A stretch of 51,572 nt of DNA from Sphingomonadales bacterium (lineage in GTDB: Bacteria > Pseudomonadota > Alphaproteobacteria > Sphingomonadales > Sphingomonadaceae), in NCBI GenBank assembly GCA_025352685.1, contig JANXSN010000066.1:1-51572 (forward strand). The letters are read 5' to 3'. The notes under the pieces are model-generated. The model was given only the letters and a program-made list of their open reading frames with translations, did not search any database and had not been told where the DNA came from. Positions 7,300-16,898 of the stretch are shown piece by piece. The translations under genes and the position numbers were made by a program. Each line of letters opens with the position of its first letter. Positions within the stretch are counted from its first letter, which is position 1.

Positions 7300-9225
7300 C
7301 TAAGCCCGAGCTTCTTCAACGACTCCCACGCTGTTGACCCGCAGCGCCTTCAGCACGCTGTCGACAATCGCATCCGCGTCGAGTCCGGCTTGCTTGTACT
7401 GAACTTCGGGCTTGTCATGTTCCTGAAAAAAATCGGGTAATCTCAGCGTTCGCAGCTTCAACCCAGCGTCAATCAGCCCTTCGTCGCTCGCCATAGTTAG
7501 GACATGGGCACCAAAGCCGCCGATGCTGTTTTCCTCAACCGTGACCGCGACCTCGTGGGTCGTCAGGAGTTTGCGGATGAGGCCGATGTCGAGCGGTTTG
7601 GCAAAGCGCAGATCGGCAACGGTGGTGCTCAGTCCCTTGGCTTCAAGCACGTCGGCTGCTTTCATTGCTTCTTCTAGCCGCGTGCCCAGTGACAGGATCG
7701 CAACCTTCTTGCCGCTGCACACGATCCGGCCCTGGCCAATCGCAAGTCGCTGCGGCACTTCGGGGAGTGCCACCCCGGTGCCATTGCCGCGAGGATAGCG
7801 TAACGCAATCGGACCACTGTCGTGGCACGCCGCTGTGTAGGTCATGTGGACTAATTCGGCTTCGTCGGACGGCGCCATCACGACAAAATTGGGCAGTGTC
7901 GAAAGGTAGGTCAAGTCGAATGAACCGGCGTGGGTGCAGCCATCCGCGCCGACCAAACCTGCGCGATCGATGGCGAAACGAACCGGCAAGTTCTGGATCG
8001 CCACGTCATGGACGACCTGGTCATACGCGCGTTGCAGAAACGTCGAATAGATTGCGCAGAACGGCCGCATTCCTTGCGCAGCGAGGCCTGCAGCAAACGT
8101 CACGGCGTGCTGTTCGGCAATGCCCACGTCGAACGCGCGGTCAGGATGCGCCTTGGCAAATTTGTCGACACCGGTACCCGACGGCATCGCAGCGGTAATT
8201 GCCACGATGCGATCGTCGGTCTCGGCAAGTTTGGCCAGCGTTTCGCCGAACACATTCTGATAGCTCGGTGGACCTGGCGGTGCCTTGGCCTGCACACCCG
8301 ACACCACGTCGAACTTTTGGACGCCGTGGTATTTGTCGGCGCTCTCTTCTGCAGGAGCGTAGCCTTTGCCCTTCTTGGTGACGACGTGGACCAGGCACGG
8401 TCCCTCGGCCGCGTCACGGACGTTTTCGAGGACGGGGATCAGCTGGTCGAGGTTATGCCCGTCGATCGGGCCAACATAATAGAATCCGAGTTCTTCAAAT
8501 AGCGTTCCGCCCATCGCCATACCGCGAGCGAATTCGTCGGTCTTCTTTGCTGCCTTGTGCAATGGCCCGGGCAATCTGCGCGCCAGCCGTTTGAGAACTT
8601 CGCGCACGCCGAGAAACCCGCGACTCGAAACAATTCGCGCAAGGTAGGCGGACAGCCCACCGACCGGCGGCGCGATCGACATGTCGTTGTCGTTGAGAAT
8701 GACGATCAGGCGGTTCCCTGCTGCCGTCGCGTTATTCATAGCCTCGTATGCCATGCCTGCCGACATCGCCCCGTCACCAATGACGGCAATCGCCTTGCCG
8801 GGTCTGTCGGACAGCATGTTCGCGGTTGCAAAGCCCAGTGCCGCCGAGATCGAGGTCGACGAATGGGCCGCGCCGAACGGATCATATTCGCTTTCGGTCC
8901 GCTTGGTGAAACCCGAAAGGCCGCCACTCTGCCTCAGGGTGCGTATGCGGTCCCGGCGTCCCGTCAGGATCTTGTGTGGATAAGCCTGGTGCCCGACGTC
9001 CCACACGAGCCGATCGCGTGGTGTGTCGAATACATAGTGAATCGCCGTCGTCAGCTCGACGACGCCAAGGCCTGAACCGAGATGGCCGCCGGTCGTTCCG
9101 ACCGCAGAAATCATTTCTGCCCGCAACTCGTCGGCAAGTTGGCGAAGTTGTTCGGGCTTGAGTTTGCGAAGCTCGTTTGGAGTGGGAACCGTGTCGAGCA
9201 GAGGGGTGTCAGGTCGATTGGACAT
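7300..9225 (-). CDS. dxs: 1-deoxy-D-xylulose-5-phosphate synthase
   Basis: DXS condenses pyruvate and glyceraldehyde 3-phosphate, with thiamine diphosphate, to start the MEP pathway to isoprenoids (ubiquinone, carotenoids, hopanoids). The 641 residues are full length. Visible are [20 protein letters not shown] and [16 protein letters not shown], the ThDP/Mg motif [19 protein letters not shown] and, in the transketolase-like second half, [15 protein letters not shown] and [15 protein letters not shown]. It starts at ATG 9225, with tlyA next on the same strand. A GNAT gene diverges from it 81 bases away. Confidence 0.97.
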   Translation of the reverse strand: MSNRPDTPLLDTVPTPNELRKLKPEQLRQLADELRAEMISAVGTTGGHLGSGLGVVELTTAIHYVFDTPRDRLVWDVGHQAYPHKILTGRRDRIRTLRQSGGLSGFTKRTESEYDPFGAAHSSTSISAALGFATANMLSDRPGKAIAVIGDGAMSAGMAYEAMNNATAAGNRLIVILNDNDMSIAPPVGGLSAYLARIVSSRGFLGVREVLKRLARRLPGPLHKAAKKTDEFARGMAMGGTLFEELGFYYVGPIDGHNLDQLIPVLENVRDAAEGPCLVHVVTKKGKGYAPAEESADKYHGVQKFDVVSGVQAKAPPGPPSYQNVFGETLAKLAETDDRIVAITAAMPSGTGVDKFAKAHPDRAFDVGIAEQHAVTFAAGLAAQGMRPFCAIYSTFLQRAYDQVVHDVAIQNLPVRFAIDRAGLVGADGCTHAGSFDLTYLSTLPNFVVMAPSDEAELVHMTYTAACHDSGPIALRYPRGNGTGVALPEVPQRLAIGQGRIVCSGKKVAILSLGTRLEEAMKAADVLEAKGLSTTVADLRFAKPLDIGLIRKLLTTHEVAVTVEENSIGGFGAHVLTMASDEGLIDAGLKLRTLRLPDFFQEHDKPEVQYKQAGLDADAIVDSVLKALRVNSVGVVEEARA

Positions 9226-9306
9226 GCCTGACAGTATCGCCTTGCAACGCGCCCTGCAATCGGCTCGGGCCTTGACCTCCCTTCAAGGCTATTCGACAGA
9301 CTGCAC

Positions 9307-9846
9307 GTGTCCATTTTGCACCATCGGTTGGCAACTGTCGGCGATATTCCCGCGATCCGTCACCTGATGGCGCGGGCGATCGACGTGAACCAGCGCGCGT
9401 TCCTTGAGCCCGCACAGATTGTTGCCAGCCGCACCGTTATGGGACTCGATACGCAACTGATCGTGGATGGAACCTACTTTGTGATCTGCGACGGCGTCGA
9501 CATCGTGGGCAGCGGCGGCTGGAGCCCGCGCGCAACGCTGTATGGCGGCGACCACAGTACAGCGTTGCGTGATCCCAAACCGCTCGATCCGACGACCGAT
9601 GCGGCGCGGGTACGGGCAATGTACACGGATCCCGATCGTCTGCGGCAGGGCATTGGACGGCGGATCCTTGGCCTGTGCGAGAGCGCGGCGCGCGTCGCCG
9701 GTTTCGGCCGTGCGGAAATGATGGCGACGCTTTCAGGCGCGCCTCTTTACCGGGCGTGTGGCTATGTACCGCTTGAATGGATTGAGACGCCGCCGGTAGA
9801 CGGCGTCACCGTCCCGCTTGTGCGGATGGGCAAGGCGCTCATTTAG
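9307..9846 (+). CDS. GNAT-family N-acetyltransferase
   Basis: This protein of 179 residues shows the GNAT fold: an opening ATVGDIPAIRHLMARAID, a central strand VIVGSGGWSPR-like segment, and the acetyl-CoA pyrophosphate-binding loop DRLRQGIGRRIL (R/Q-x-x-G-x-G/A pattern), followed by LCESAARVAGFGRAEMMATL. The acceptor substrate cannot be read from sequence. The start is GTG 9307; no strong ribosome-binding site is visible, so a nearby start is possible. It converges with the Zur-like gene, whose 3' end overlaps it by four bases. Confidence 0.85.
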   Translation: MSILHHRLATVGDIPAIRHLMARAIDVNQRAFLEPAQIVASRTVMGLDTQLIVDGTYFVICDGVDIVGSGGWSPRATLYGGDHSTALRDPKPLDPTTDAARVRAMYTDPDRLRQGIGRRILGLCESAARVAGFGRAEMMATLSGAPLYRACGYVPLEWIETPPVDGVTVPLVRMGKALI

Positions 9847-10301
9847 CTACAATTGGCGCAAGTCCCATGGACTTCAATTACCGGGCGGAGCGTTCTGAAC
9901 CCCGTCTTGTTCGCCGCGGCCCGCACTGCGCCCGTGACGGCGTCATCGTCGATATGCGTCGTATTGCCGCACGTATCGCAGATCATGAAGATACAATCGT
10001 GGATGCAGTCCGGGTGCGCATTGGCCAAATAGGCATTGGCGCTTTCGACTCGCCGCGCGAGATTGGCTGCTACGAACAAGTCGAGAATACGGTAAATCGA
10101 ATTGGCGGCAACGCGCCGCCCCTCGGCCTTCGACATGGCCTCGGCGATGTCATAGGCAGACGCAGGGCGCTCGAAGCTCGCCAGCGCATCGAACACGCGG
10201 GCGCGCATGTCTGTCCATTGCTCACCTGAAGTCTCGAGCGCCGTCTGCGCTGCAACCGCGAGCGGCGTGCCATGATGAAGGGTATGTATGTGTTGACCCA
10301 T
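9843..10301 (-). CDS. zur: Fur-superfamily metalloregulator, Zur-like
   Basis: The protein has the Fur layout: a winged-helix N-terminus (MRARVFDALASFERPASAYDIAEAM then VAANSIYRILDLFVAANLARRV) and a metal-binding dimerisation domain. The latter has HPDCIHDCIFMICDTCGNT and a final CANC, giving the two CxxC pairs of the structural zinc site. The cysteine- and histidine-rich HPDCIHDC stretch favours Zur over Fur or PerR; this is inference. I use ATG 10301 (MGQHIHTL). An ATG at 10331 would overlap merC by 20 bases; neither has a good ribosome-binding site. It follows merC and probably shares its transcript. Confidence 0.82.
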   Translation of the reverse strand: MGQHIHTLHHGTPLAVAAQTALETSGEQWTDMRARVFDALASFERPASAYDIAEAMSKAEGRRVAANSIYRILDLFVAANLARRVESANAYLANAHPDCIHDCIFMICDTCGNTTHIDDDAVTGAVRAAANKTGFRTLRPVIEVHGTCANCS

Positions 10302-10311
10302 GGCCAAATGT

Positions 10312-10677
10312 TTAGGCGCGCGCGCGCGCATTCATCAAGTGTGCCGTCGCCAGCACACAGACACCAGCAACGGTGGCGGCAACCTCGCCCCAGCCATGCG
10401 GTGCAAACAGTCCAAGCGTCATCAGCGCGATGCCGGTCACGCCGATCACGGCAGGGCGTAACGCCCGATGCGACAAATATCCTTGCCCCAACGCAAAAGC
10501 CGCGAGCAAAATCGCACCGAGGAGACCGAAACGGTGAATCAATGGATTGGTCAGAAATGTTCCTGCGCCTGATAGCAAGGCTACAAAAACGACGGTGATG
10601 AGGCAATGAACAACGCATAATCCCGAGAGACCGACCGCCATGCGATCGAGTGCGGGAACATGAAAACTTCGCGCCAT
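10312..10677 (-). CDS. MerC-domain membrane protein
   Basis: This hydrophobic protein of 121 residues has four predicted transmembrane segments and the MerC-type opening DRMAVGLSGLCVVHCLITVV, with two cysteines four residues apart in the first helix (CVVHC). Mercury-operon MerC imports Hg(II), but many chromosomal MerC-domain proteins lie outside mer operons. Here the next gene is a Zur-like regulator and no merA, merP or merT is present, which points to zinc or another metal. The ATG at 10677 is preceded by AGAGG seven bases upstream; the longer TTG frame is unsupported. Confidence 0.82.
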   Translation of the reverse strand: MARSFHVPALDRMAVGLSGLCVVHCLITVVFVALLSGAGTFLTNPLIHRFGLLGAILLAAFALGQGYLSHRALRPAVIGVTGIALMTLGLFAPHGWGEVAATVAGVCVLATAHLMNARARA

Positions 10678-10711
10678 GGAGAAGCCTCTGGCATGAGTTG
10701 CGCGAGGATAC

Positions 10712-10728
10712 AAGATATCATCTCTATC
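10712..10728. promoter_or_regulatory. Possible metalloregulator operator upstream of merC-zur
   Basis: An inverted repeat AGATA-(7 bases)-TATCT lies 35 to 50 bases upstream of the merC start, in the only gap that could hold the promoter of merC-zur. Self-regulation by the Zur-like protein is plausible, but the site does not match a Zur consensus well. Confidence 0.3.
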
Positions 10729-10745
10729 TCGGAAGATGACGGGGG

Positions 10746-11378
10746 CTACCAGTCAGCCGGCGCGAGATCGAATCGGGCGCGCAGAGCAAGGGTCGTCAGC
10801 CCGGCAAGAGCCATCATCACTCCACCGGCAAGCATCACGCGATTGACGGCATCGCCGAACCAGAAGCGACTCGCCGCCGCAAGGCCCAGCGTCATTGCGA
10901 TCTGCGGGGCAACCGTCGAAAAACCGAACAGCCGCAAAATATGCGCGCCGCTTCCTTTGGGTGCGGCGGCTCCCGCGATTGCATAAGGAATGTTTGAAAG
11001 GCTGCTCCACCCCACGCCGATCGCAGCAAACACCGGCACCAGGAGGATTGGCTGCTGGACGACGCCGAGCGACGCTAGCCCGGCTGCGCCGATTAACAGG
11101 GCGCAGCCATGGACGGTGCCTGCGCCGAAGTGCCGGATCGCGCGGGGAAGCGCAAAGGCGAGGCACGCACCCAGCAGCGCATAGAGGGCAAAACAGGCAC
11201 TGACGGCGAACAGGCCGTCGCGATACGCCTTGCCGTCCGATGAAGCGCGATAGACGAACTGCGTGACGACGGGAACCGCGTAAATCCATAAACAGAACAT
11301 CCCGCTCCAGCTGAGAAACTGGACCACGAACAGAGGGAGCAACACATGGCGCGGGCGGGGCGGGGCTGGCAATGTCAT
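10746..11378 (-). CDS. Half-length MFS transporter (C-terminal six helices, SLC45/GPH-like)
   Basis: These 210 residues make about six transmembrane helices, half of a normal carrier. The opening RHVLLPLFVVQFLSWSGMFCLWIYAVPVVTQ resembles the seventh helix of SLC45/GPH-type sugar carriers, and the rest (VFAAIGVGWSSLSNIPYAIA, later a membrane tail) matches a C-terminal half. A stop lies four codons before the ATG at 11378, and the next gene on the other strand begins 91 bases away. The N-terminal half is therefore not in the window. A truncated remnant is the likeliest reading. An expressed half-size carrier is possible but would need a partner. Confidence 0.6.
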   Translation of the reverse strand: MTLPAPPRPRHVLLPLFVVQFLSWSGMFCLWIYAVPVVTQFVYRASSDGKAYRDGLFAVSACFALYALLGACLAFALPRAIRHFGAGTVHGCALLIGAAGLASLGVVQQPILLVPVFAAIGVGWSSLSNIPYAIAGAAAPKGSGAHILRLFGFSTVAPQIAMTLGLAAASRFWFGDAVNRVMLAGGVMMALAGLTTLALRARFDLAPADW

Positions 11379-11469
11379 GACCCGAACCTAACGCGCTGGC
11401 GCGATCGCGCAATTCGCCCAAACGTCGCGCCTGGCTTGCACAGTTTTCTGGCACCGTTATTGGCGCACC

Positions 11470-12489
11470 ATGCCGATCCGTTCTTCAAGACCGCGTGCGA
11501 TTGCCAGCTGGCTGCTCGTCGTGGCGTTTCTCGTGTTCTTCATGGTCGTTGTCGGCGGCATCACCCGGCTGACCGAGTCGGGCCTGTCGATCACCGAATG
11601 GAGGCCGGTCTCGGGTGCGATTCCCCCGTTGACCGCGGCAGACTGGCAGACCGCATTCGATGCCTACAAGCGCGTACCCCAATATGTGGCGATCCATGAC
11701 GGCATGACGCTTGCTCAGTTTAAATTTATCTTCTTTTGGGAATGGGTCCACCGGTTGCTGGGGCGCGTGATTGGGCTGGCCTTTGCCTTCCCGCTTGCCT
11801 GGTTCTGGGTTCGCGGCGCCATTCCGGAACATTACAAACTGCGCCTTGTCGCCTTGCTTGCTTTGGGTGCGTTGCAGGGTGCGGTTGGTTGGTGGATGGT
11901 CAAGTCCGGGCTTTGGCAGGGCGTTTCGGTTAGTCATTACCGTCTTGCGCTGCACTTGCTACTGGCGCTCACGATATTGGCCAGCCTGGTGTGGACAGCG
12001 CTCGACCTCATCGGCCTCTCGCGCAATCCGGCATCGCGCCCGGCTCGCCTTACCGGTTTTGCTGTTGTTGTGGCCGTGGTGCTCTATATTCAGCTGCTGT
12101 ACGGCGCTTGGGTTGCAGGTCTGCGCGCAGGCAAGGTCACGCAGAACTGGCCCTTGATGAGCGACAGCGTGTGGCCCACCGGCGTCGATTGGTCGCAGGG
12201 GTGGGCGTTCACCTTCAGCAGCGATCCCTATCTGGTTCACTTCATCCACCGTTGGTGGGCCTGGGTTGCTGTCGCCGCGCTGGTAATGCTTGCGATCCGC
12301 GTGAAGCGTGCCGGGGTTCGTCGGGGTTCGCTTGGCCTTCACATCGCTTTGGGCACGCAGGTGCTGCTGGGCATTGCGACTGTCATGAGTGGCGTGAACA
12401 TCGGTCTTGCCGTTGCGCATCAGGCAGTCGGCGCCTTGCTGGTTGCGACCGTTGCGTGGGGCGCGCATATTATTGGAAGGCAGGCATAA
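11470..12489 (+). CDS. ctaA: Heme A synthase (COX15/CtaA)
   Basis: The enzyme oxidises the methyl group of heme O to give heme A for cytochrome aa3 oxidases and sits in the inner membrane. The 339 residues carry the expected eight helices. The family motifs are VVVGGITRLTESGLSITEWRP and FKFIFFWEWVHRLLGR near residue 95, VSHYRLALHLLLAL, and FIHRWWAWVAV and AVAHQAVGALLVA in the second half. Conserved histidines in the WEWVHR, SHYRLALH, HFIHRWW and AHQ segments are the heme ligands in the family. It has its own start near a weak promoter region and is followed after 21 bases by an SDR gene, probably co-transcribed. Confidence 0.95.
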   Translation: MPIRSSRPRAIASWLLVVAFLVFFMVVVGGITRLTESGLSITEWRPVSGAIPPLTAADWQTAFDAYKRVPQYVAIHDGMTLAQFKFIFFWEWVHRLLGRVIGLAFAFPLAWFWVRGAIPEHYKLRLVALLALGALQGAVGWWMVKSGLWQGVSVSHYRLALHLLLALTILASLVWTALDLIGLSRNPASRPARLTGFAVVVAVVLYIQLLYGAWVAGLRAGKVTQNWPLMSDSVWPTGVDWSQGWAFTFSSDPYLVHFIHRWWAWVAVAALVMLAIRVKRAGVRRGSLGLHIALGTQVLLGIATVMSGVNIGLAVAHQAVGALLVATVAWGAHIIGRQA

Positions 12490-12510
12490 AGACTGTTTTG
12501 GAGCAAACAC

Positions 12511-13473
12511 ATGACGCAACAGGCCCCGCTGCCCAGTGGATATGGCATGCGATCGACGGCAAGTGACGTGATTGCCGGGATCAGCCTGTCGGGTAAAACG
12601 GCGCTTGTTACCGGCGGCTACTCCGGTCTCGGCCTCGCAACTGTGAAGGCGCTCGAACGCGCCGGTGCGCGGGTCATGGTCGGGGCGCGGCGACCCGATG
12701 CAGCTGCGGCTGACCTGAAGGGGATCGCTGGGGTCACCATTGTGCCGCTTGACCTGTCGGATCCGGTCTCGATCGACGGTTTCGCTGCCACGATTTCCAC
12801 CCAGAGTGGCAAGATCGACATCTTGATCAACAACGCGGCGATCATGGCCAACGCGGTGACGCGCGATACGCGCGGCTACGAGAGTCAGTTCGCGACCAAT
12901 CATCTCGGCCATTTTCAGATGACAGCGAGGCTATGGCCGCTTCTCAAGGCCGCGGGCGCGGGTGCGCGGGTCGTGGTGCTTTCCTCGATCGGTCATCGCG
13001 GTGGCGGTGTCGATTTCGAAGACATTAATTTCGAGCGGCGTCCATATCAAAAATGGCTCGCTTATGCGCAGGCAAAGTCGGCCAACGCCTTGTTTGCAGT
13101 CCACCTCGACACTCTCGGAGCGCCCCACGACATCCGCGCGTTTGCCGTCCACCCCGGTGGCATCGCCACACCCTTGCAGCGCCATCTCACAATGGAAGAA
13201 CAGGTTGCGATGGGCTGGTATGATGCCGACGGGAATGTTCATCCGGGTTTCAAGTCAATCGAACAGGGCGCAGCGACCAGCGTGTGGTGCGCCACCTCGC
13301 CACTGCTCCATGATAAAGGCGGCCTCTATTGCGAAGACTGCGATGTCGCGGCGATGTGGGTCGAGGGCATGAACATCAACACCGGGGTTCGCTCCCATGC
13401 CATTGACGCCGAAACAGCGGCGCGACTGTGGACGCTTTCAGAGTCGATGACAGGTATTTGTTTTCGCAATTGA
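12511..13473 (+). CDS. Short-chain dehydrogenase/reductase (retinol-dehydrogenase-like)
   Basis: This classical SDR of 320 residues has cofactor motif TGGYSGLG at 34-41, GARR after the second strand (favouring NADP), LINNAAIM in place of the NAG motif, VVVLSSIGHRGG with the catalytic serine, and YAQAK as the catalytic Tyr-x-x-x-Lys. The C-terminal extension after VHPGGIATPL, containing YCEDCDVA, is typical of the retinol-dehydrogenase/WWOX-like subgroup. The substrate is not predictable. A GGAG lies upstream of ATG 12511, and ctaA precedes it by 21 bases. Confidence 0.9.
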   Translation: MTQQAPLPSGYGMRSTASDVIAGISLSGKTALVTGGYSGLGLATVKALERAGARVMVGARRPDAAAADLKGIAGVTIVPLDLSDPVSIDGFAATISTQSGKIDILINNAAIMANAVTRDTRGYESQFATNHLGHFQMTARLWPLLKAAGAGARVVVLSSIGHRGGGVDFEDINFERRPYQKWLAYAQAKSANALFAVHLDTLGAPHDIRAFAVHPGGIATPLQRHLTMEEQVAMGWYDADGNVHPGFKSIEQGAATSVWCATSPLLHDKGGLYCEDCDVAAMWVEGMNINTGVRSHAIDAETAARLWTLSESMTGICFRN

Positions 13474-13535
13474 ATTTAGTCGAAACTACGGTCGCCGACA
13501 ACCTTATCTCAATGTCTGGCCTTTAACCCGGGTCC

Positions 13536-15239
13536 ATGGGCAGGCATATATTTCCGGCAAAATTGCTGCGGGCGTTGACGGTGGTGCTGGGCGTGCTGCT
13601 CCCTTTCAGTGCGGCGCGGGCAGCGCCGCCGCCCGTAGTGCCGCGTGCGGTTTGTATCCGCTTGACCACCGTGTCGATCGATCCCTTCGCCCTGCTGAAA
13701 TCGCCGGACGGGTTCGACTGCGAGCGCGGCGAGGTGGGCGCGGCCGGGCCCTTTGCCTGGGAACTCGTTCGCGATCTGAACCTTGTCACCGACCCGTCGG
13801 ACCCATGGGAATTGCGCCATGAATACAGTCAGTCGGATGGAGAGACCGTGTTCGTGCGCTATGCTGACGGCCATATGATCGAGGCACCGTCGGATCGTGC
13901 GAGCGCGCGACGGATTTTCTCACCGGGCATGGTCTCCTTCAAGCTTCCTGCCGCGCGCGGTACGATCACGGCCGTACTCATCCGGGTCGAAAATCTGCGC
14001 AACCAGCGTGGGATCGCTTCGGCCCTAGAAATCAGCACGGGCCAAGCGGCCCTGCGACGCGACCTGCCAGTACTTTTCCTTTACGGCATTCTTGCTGGCA
14101 TCGTGGGCACTCTGCTCATCTATAATTTTGCGCTGTTCGTGTCGCTGCGCTACACGTTCATCTTGTGCTACTGCTTGAGTGCAGTCGCGATGCTCGGGGT
14201 TGGCTTCAGCTGGTCTGGCGGGATTTTCCTGCTGTTTCCCCATCTCGACACAACCGAGCAGATCTCGCTAACCATGTTGGCGACGATCAGCGTGCTTGCG
14301 GTTTCGGTGTTGTTCCTGCGGGCATTCATCGAGACTGAATTTTTGCCGCGTCGGCTCTGGGGATGGACGATGGCTGTGGCTGTTGTTGGTCTGGGATCGT
14401 GTATCGCGCGTCTAATCAACAGCCGTTTTGCCTGGCAGGCGATGGATCGGGTCAGCTATTGGTCGATCATTGTCATCCTGATCGGCCTCGTTGCGACGGC
14501 GGCTGTCGCGACGCGGCGCGGCAGTGCCTCTGCACGCATCTACCTGCTTGCCTGGACTGTCCCGATTGTGGCGGGGATCGTCCGTTCGTTTTGGGCCATG
14601 GGGTTGATTGGCGGCACGTCGGTGCTGGTTGCCATGAGCCCGCTGATCCTGATGGCAATCGAGGCGTTGATGTCGGCGCTGGCTGTGTCGTGGCGGGTCG
14701 GAAAATTGCGAAACGAGCGCGACGAGGCGCGAGCGTTGCAGGCCCAATTGCGCGATATTGCGGATACCGATGTCCTGACGGGCCTTTTCAATCGCCGCGC
14801 CTTCATCGACCGTGCCCTGTCGGAGGCCTTGCCGGAGCTACGCCAGCGCCTGATTATCGTCGACATCGACCGGTTCAAGACGATTAACGACACCCACGGC
14901 CATCAGGCGGGAGACCATGTCCTGGCGGGCGTTGCCCGCACCATTGCCGAGACCTCGCCGGGCCACGCCCTTGTCGGACGTATCGGAGGTGAAGAGTTTG
15001 CGGTCCTGTTGCCGGCAACCCCGGTAGACGCCTTGCCCGAGCGGCTATGCCGAGCGGTCGCCGATCTTGTTTGTGCCAATGACAGTCACGTGACGATCAG
15101 CGTGGGTGTCGCGGAGGGCATTATCACGGGAAAAACGGATTTCCACGAACTTTACAATGCCGCTGATCAAGCGCTTTACCGTGCCAAGAACGGTGGTCGA
15201 AACCATGTCAGTCACGCTCCAACGACAATTGCCGCCTAA
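13536..15239 (+). CDS. Membrane diguanylate cyclase (7TM sensor + GGDEF)
   Basis: The 567 residues contain a signal peptide (about 1-29), a periplasmic region to about 180 resembling the beta-sandwich sensor of 7TMR-DISM proteins, seven hydrophobic helices to about 390, a short coiled coil (KLRNERDEARALQAQLRDIA) and a GGDEF domain. The domain has DVLTGLFNRRAF, DIDRFKTINDTHGHQAGD and an intact active-site GGEEF at 484-488, so it should make cyclic di-GMP. The inhibitory RxxD site just upstream is not present (PGHA in its place), so product inhibition is probably weak. No other cyclic-di-GMP gene is near. Confidence 0.92.
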   Translation: MGRHIFPAKLLRALTVVLGVLLPFSAARAAPPPVVPRAVCIRLTTVSIDPFALLKSPDGFDCERGEVGAAGPFAWELVRDLNLVTDPSDPWELRHEYSQSDGETVFVRYADGHMIEAPSDRASARRIFSPGMVSFKLPAARGTITAVLIRVENLRNQRGIASALEISTGQAALRRDLPVLFLYGILAGIVGTLLIYNFALFVSLRYTFILCYCLSAVAMLGVGFSWSGGIFLLFPHLDTTEQISLTMLATISVLAVSVLFLRAFIETEFLPRRLWGWTMAVAVVGLGSCIARLINSRFAWQAMDRVSYWSIIVILIGLVATAAVATRRGSASARIYLLAWTVPIVAGIVRSFWAMGLIGGTSVLVAMSPLILMAIEALMSALAVSWRVGKLRNERDEARALQAQLRDIADTDVLTGLFNRRAFIDRALSEALPELRQRLIIVDIDRFKTINDTHGHQAGDHVLAGVARTIAETSPGHALVGRIGGEEFAVLLPATPVDALPERLCRAVADLVCANDSHVTISVGVAEGIITGKTDFHELYNAADQALYRAKNGGRNHVSHAPTTIAA

Positions 15240-15376
15240 GTGTTACCGTGCGCAAACTGCAATCGGTGCGGCCAGCATTGCGATTGCCTCGGCCCCGATC
15301 AGTTTTGTGTTGCAACGCACAATATAGCTGAGGCCTGATCGGCGGAACACCCACCCCAGAAGAGGGACGCTCTGCC

Positions 15377-15691
15377 ATGACGACGACCTTATCGTCGGAT
15401 CGCACTGATTTTTGGTCTTTTGCTCGCTGGTTCGGCAAGGGCTGGAAAAACCAAACGCTGACCGACCACGGCGTCAGGTATGTATATTTCGTCAGTGACA
15501 AGGGCTCGGTTCAAATCATCGGAGGCGTCGACCGCACGAACAACGTCCCGTTTCGCCTCCGCGTTTCGCAGGGGTGGGTTGAAGGTCGCATTGCGGGCGC
15601 GGACGTTTCGTTCATCCTGAGCGACGTGAAGGCGAACACCGCAACGTCGACGGCTGTGGGGAAGGCGCCGACCTTGGGCTCAACTCGCTAG
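15377..15691 (+). CDS. Hypothetical protein of 104 residues
   Basis: I do not recognise a family. The ATG has AGAGGG ten bases upstream. The protein begins with a hydrophilic stretch, then has aromatic-rich alternating segments ([36 protein letters not shown]) that suggest a small beta-sheet fold. There is no signal peptide or transmembrane helix. It lies alone between the diguanylate cyclase gene and rplM. The codon pattern and ribosome-binding site favour a real gene. Confidence 0.6.
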   Translation: MTTTLSSDRTDFWSFARWFGKGWKNQTLTDHGVRYVYFVSDKGSVQIIGGVDRTNNVPFRLRVSQGWVEGRIAGADVSFILSDVKANTATSTAVGKAPTLGSTR

Positions 15692-15843
15692 AGGCTTCAA
15701 GCCCCGCCCGACTACTAACGGTATTGAGATACCCGTTTGCAGACGGGCGGAAATGCTTGACTTTTTCGCCGTCGCGCCGCATTGGTCTACTCGAACGCTG
15801 CCCTGCACCGGGGCGGCGTGTTTCGTTTGAAGAGGTCGAGCCC

Positions 15844-16323
15844 ATGAAGGCGCTGATGAAGACCACCAAGGCGGTCAAGCCCGCTGACGTGGTGAAAGAC
15901 TGGATGTTGATTGATGCCGACGGGCTGGTCGTCGGACGCGTCGCGTCGTTGGTCGCCAATATTCTGCGCGGCAAGCACAAGCCGAGCTATACCCCCCATG
16001 TTGATTGCGGCGATAATGTCGTCATTATCAATGCTGACAAGGTACGGTTCACCGGCAAGAAAATGACCAACAAGGTGTATTACAAACACACCGGTCACCC
16101 TGGTGGTATTAAGGAAACGACACCTGCCAAGATACTCGAGGGCAAGTTTCCCGAGCGCGTGCTGGAAAAGGCCGTCGAGCGCATGATTCCTCGCGGACCG
16201 CTCGGTCGTGACCAGATGCGGGCTTTGCGCATCTATTCGGGTACCGAGCATCCTCACGCTGCGCAGAGCCCCAAGGTGCTCGATGTCGCTTCGATGAACC
16301 GTAAAAATAAGGTGGGCGCATAA
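15844..16323 (+). CDS. rplM: 50S ribosomal protein L13 (uL13)
   Basis: uL13 is an early-assembling large-subunit protein binding 23S rRNA. The 159 residues include [40 protein letters not shown], and the basic tail segment [19 protein letters not shown] with GTEHPHAAQ. The ATG at 15844 has AGAGG upstream. The frame extends 40 codons further up but without family similarity. Its stop overlaps the rpsI start in TAATG, the usual rplM-rpsI operon. Confidence 0.98.
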   Translation: MKALMKTTKAVKPADVVKDWMLIDADGLVVGRVASLVANILRGKHKPSYTPHVDCGDNVVIINADKVRFTGKKMTNKVYYKHTGHPGGIKETTPAKILEGKFPERVLEKAVERMIPRGPLGRDQMRALRIYSGTEHPHAAQSPKVLDVASMNRKNKVGA

Positions 16324-16889
16324 TGTCCGAGACTCCCGAAACATCCGACAACCGCCAGTCGCTTGCCGACCTTGCAGCCTTGACCGGCGCTGCACCCGCG
16401 CCGGCAAAGGCCGAAATCACCGATACCGTCGTCAATGACGAAAACGCGCCGGCTGCGCGTCCTGTCTCGACGATGCCACTGCGTGACAAAATCATCGACG
16501 CTCAGGGACGAAGCTATGCAACCGGTCGTCGCAAGGATGCCGTCGCCCGCGTTTGGATCAAGCCCGGGACCGGAAAAATTACCGTCAACGGCCGCGATCA
16601 AGAGGTGTATTTTGCCCGCCCGACTCTACGTCTTGTTATCAGTCAGGCGTTCGAAGTTGCCGACCGCGTCGGCAGCTTTGACGTTGTAGCGACCGTCAAG
16701 GGTGGTGGGCTTTCGGGTCAGGCGGGCGCCGTTCGTCACGGCATCAGCCAGGCGCTGACCAAGTATGAGCCCGAGCTGCGCGCACCGGTGAAAGCTGCAG
16801 GGTTCCTTACCCGCGACAGCCGGACGGTCGAGCGCAAGAAATACGGCAAGGCCAAGGCCCGCCGCAGCTTCCAGTTCTCGAAGCGCTAA
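16323..16889 (+). CDS. rpsI: 30S ribosomal protein S9 (uS9) with N-terminal extension
   Basis: uS9 binds 16S rRNA in the small-subunit head, and its C-terminal SKR tail reaches the P-site tRNA. The core begins near residue 64 with [18 protein letters not shown]. It contains [19 protein letters not shown] and ends RRSFQFSKR. The first 60 residues are an acidic, Ala/Pro-rich extension as in some alphaproteobacterial S9 proteins, giving 188 residues instead of about 130. ATG 16323 overlaps the rplM stop by one base. Confidence 0.98.
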   Translation: MSETPETSDNRQSLADLAALTGAAPAPAKAEITDTVVNDENAPAARPVSTMPLRDKIIDAQGRSYATGRRKDAVARVWIKPGTGKITVNGRDQEVYFARPTLRLVISQAFEVADRVGSFDVVATVKGGGLSGQAGAVRHGISQALTKYEPELRAPVKAAGFLTRDSRTVERKKYGKAKARRSFQFSKR

Positions 16890-16898
16890 AAGCGATCA

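Noticed and set aside
10753-11454. 233-residue minus-strand frame over the half MFS gene
   Set aside because: It is arginine-rich and non-hydrophobic, an out-of-frame shadow of the membrane-protein frame.
11959-12912. 317-residue minus-strand frame opposite ctaA and the SDR gene
   Set aside because: It lies fully antisense to two well-supported genes and has no recognisable domain.
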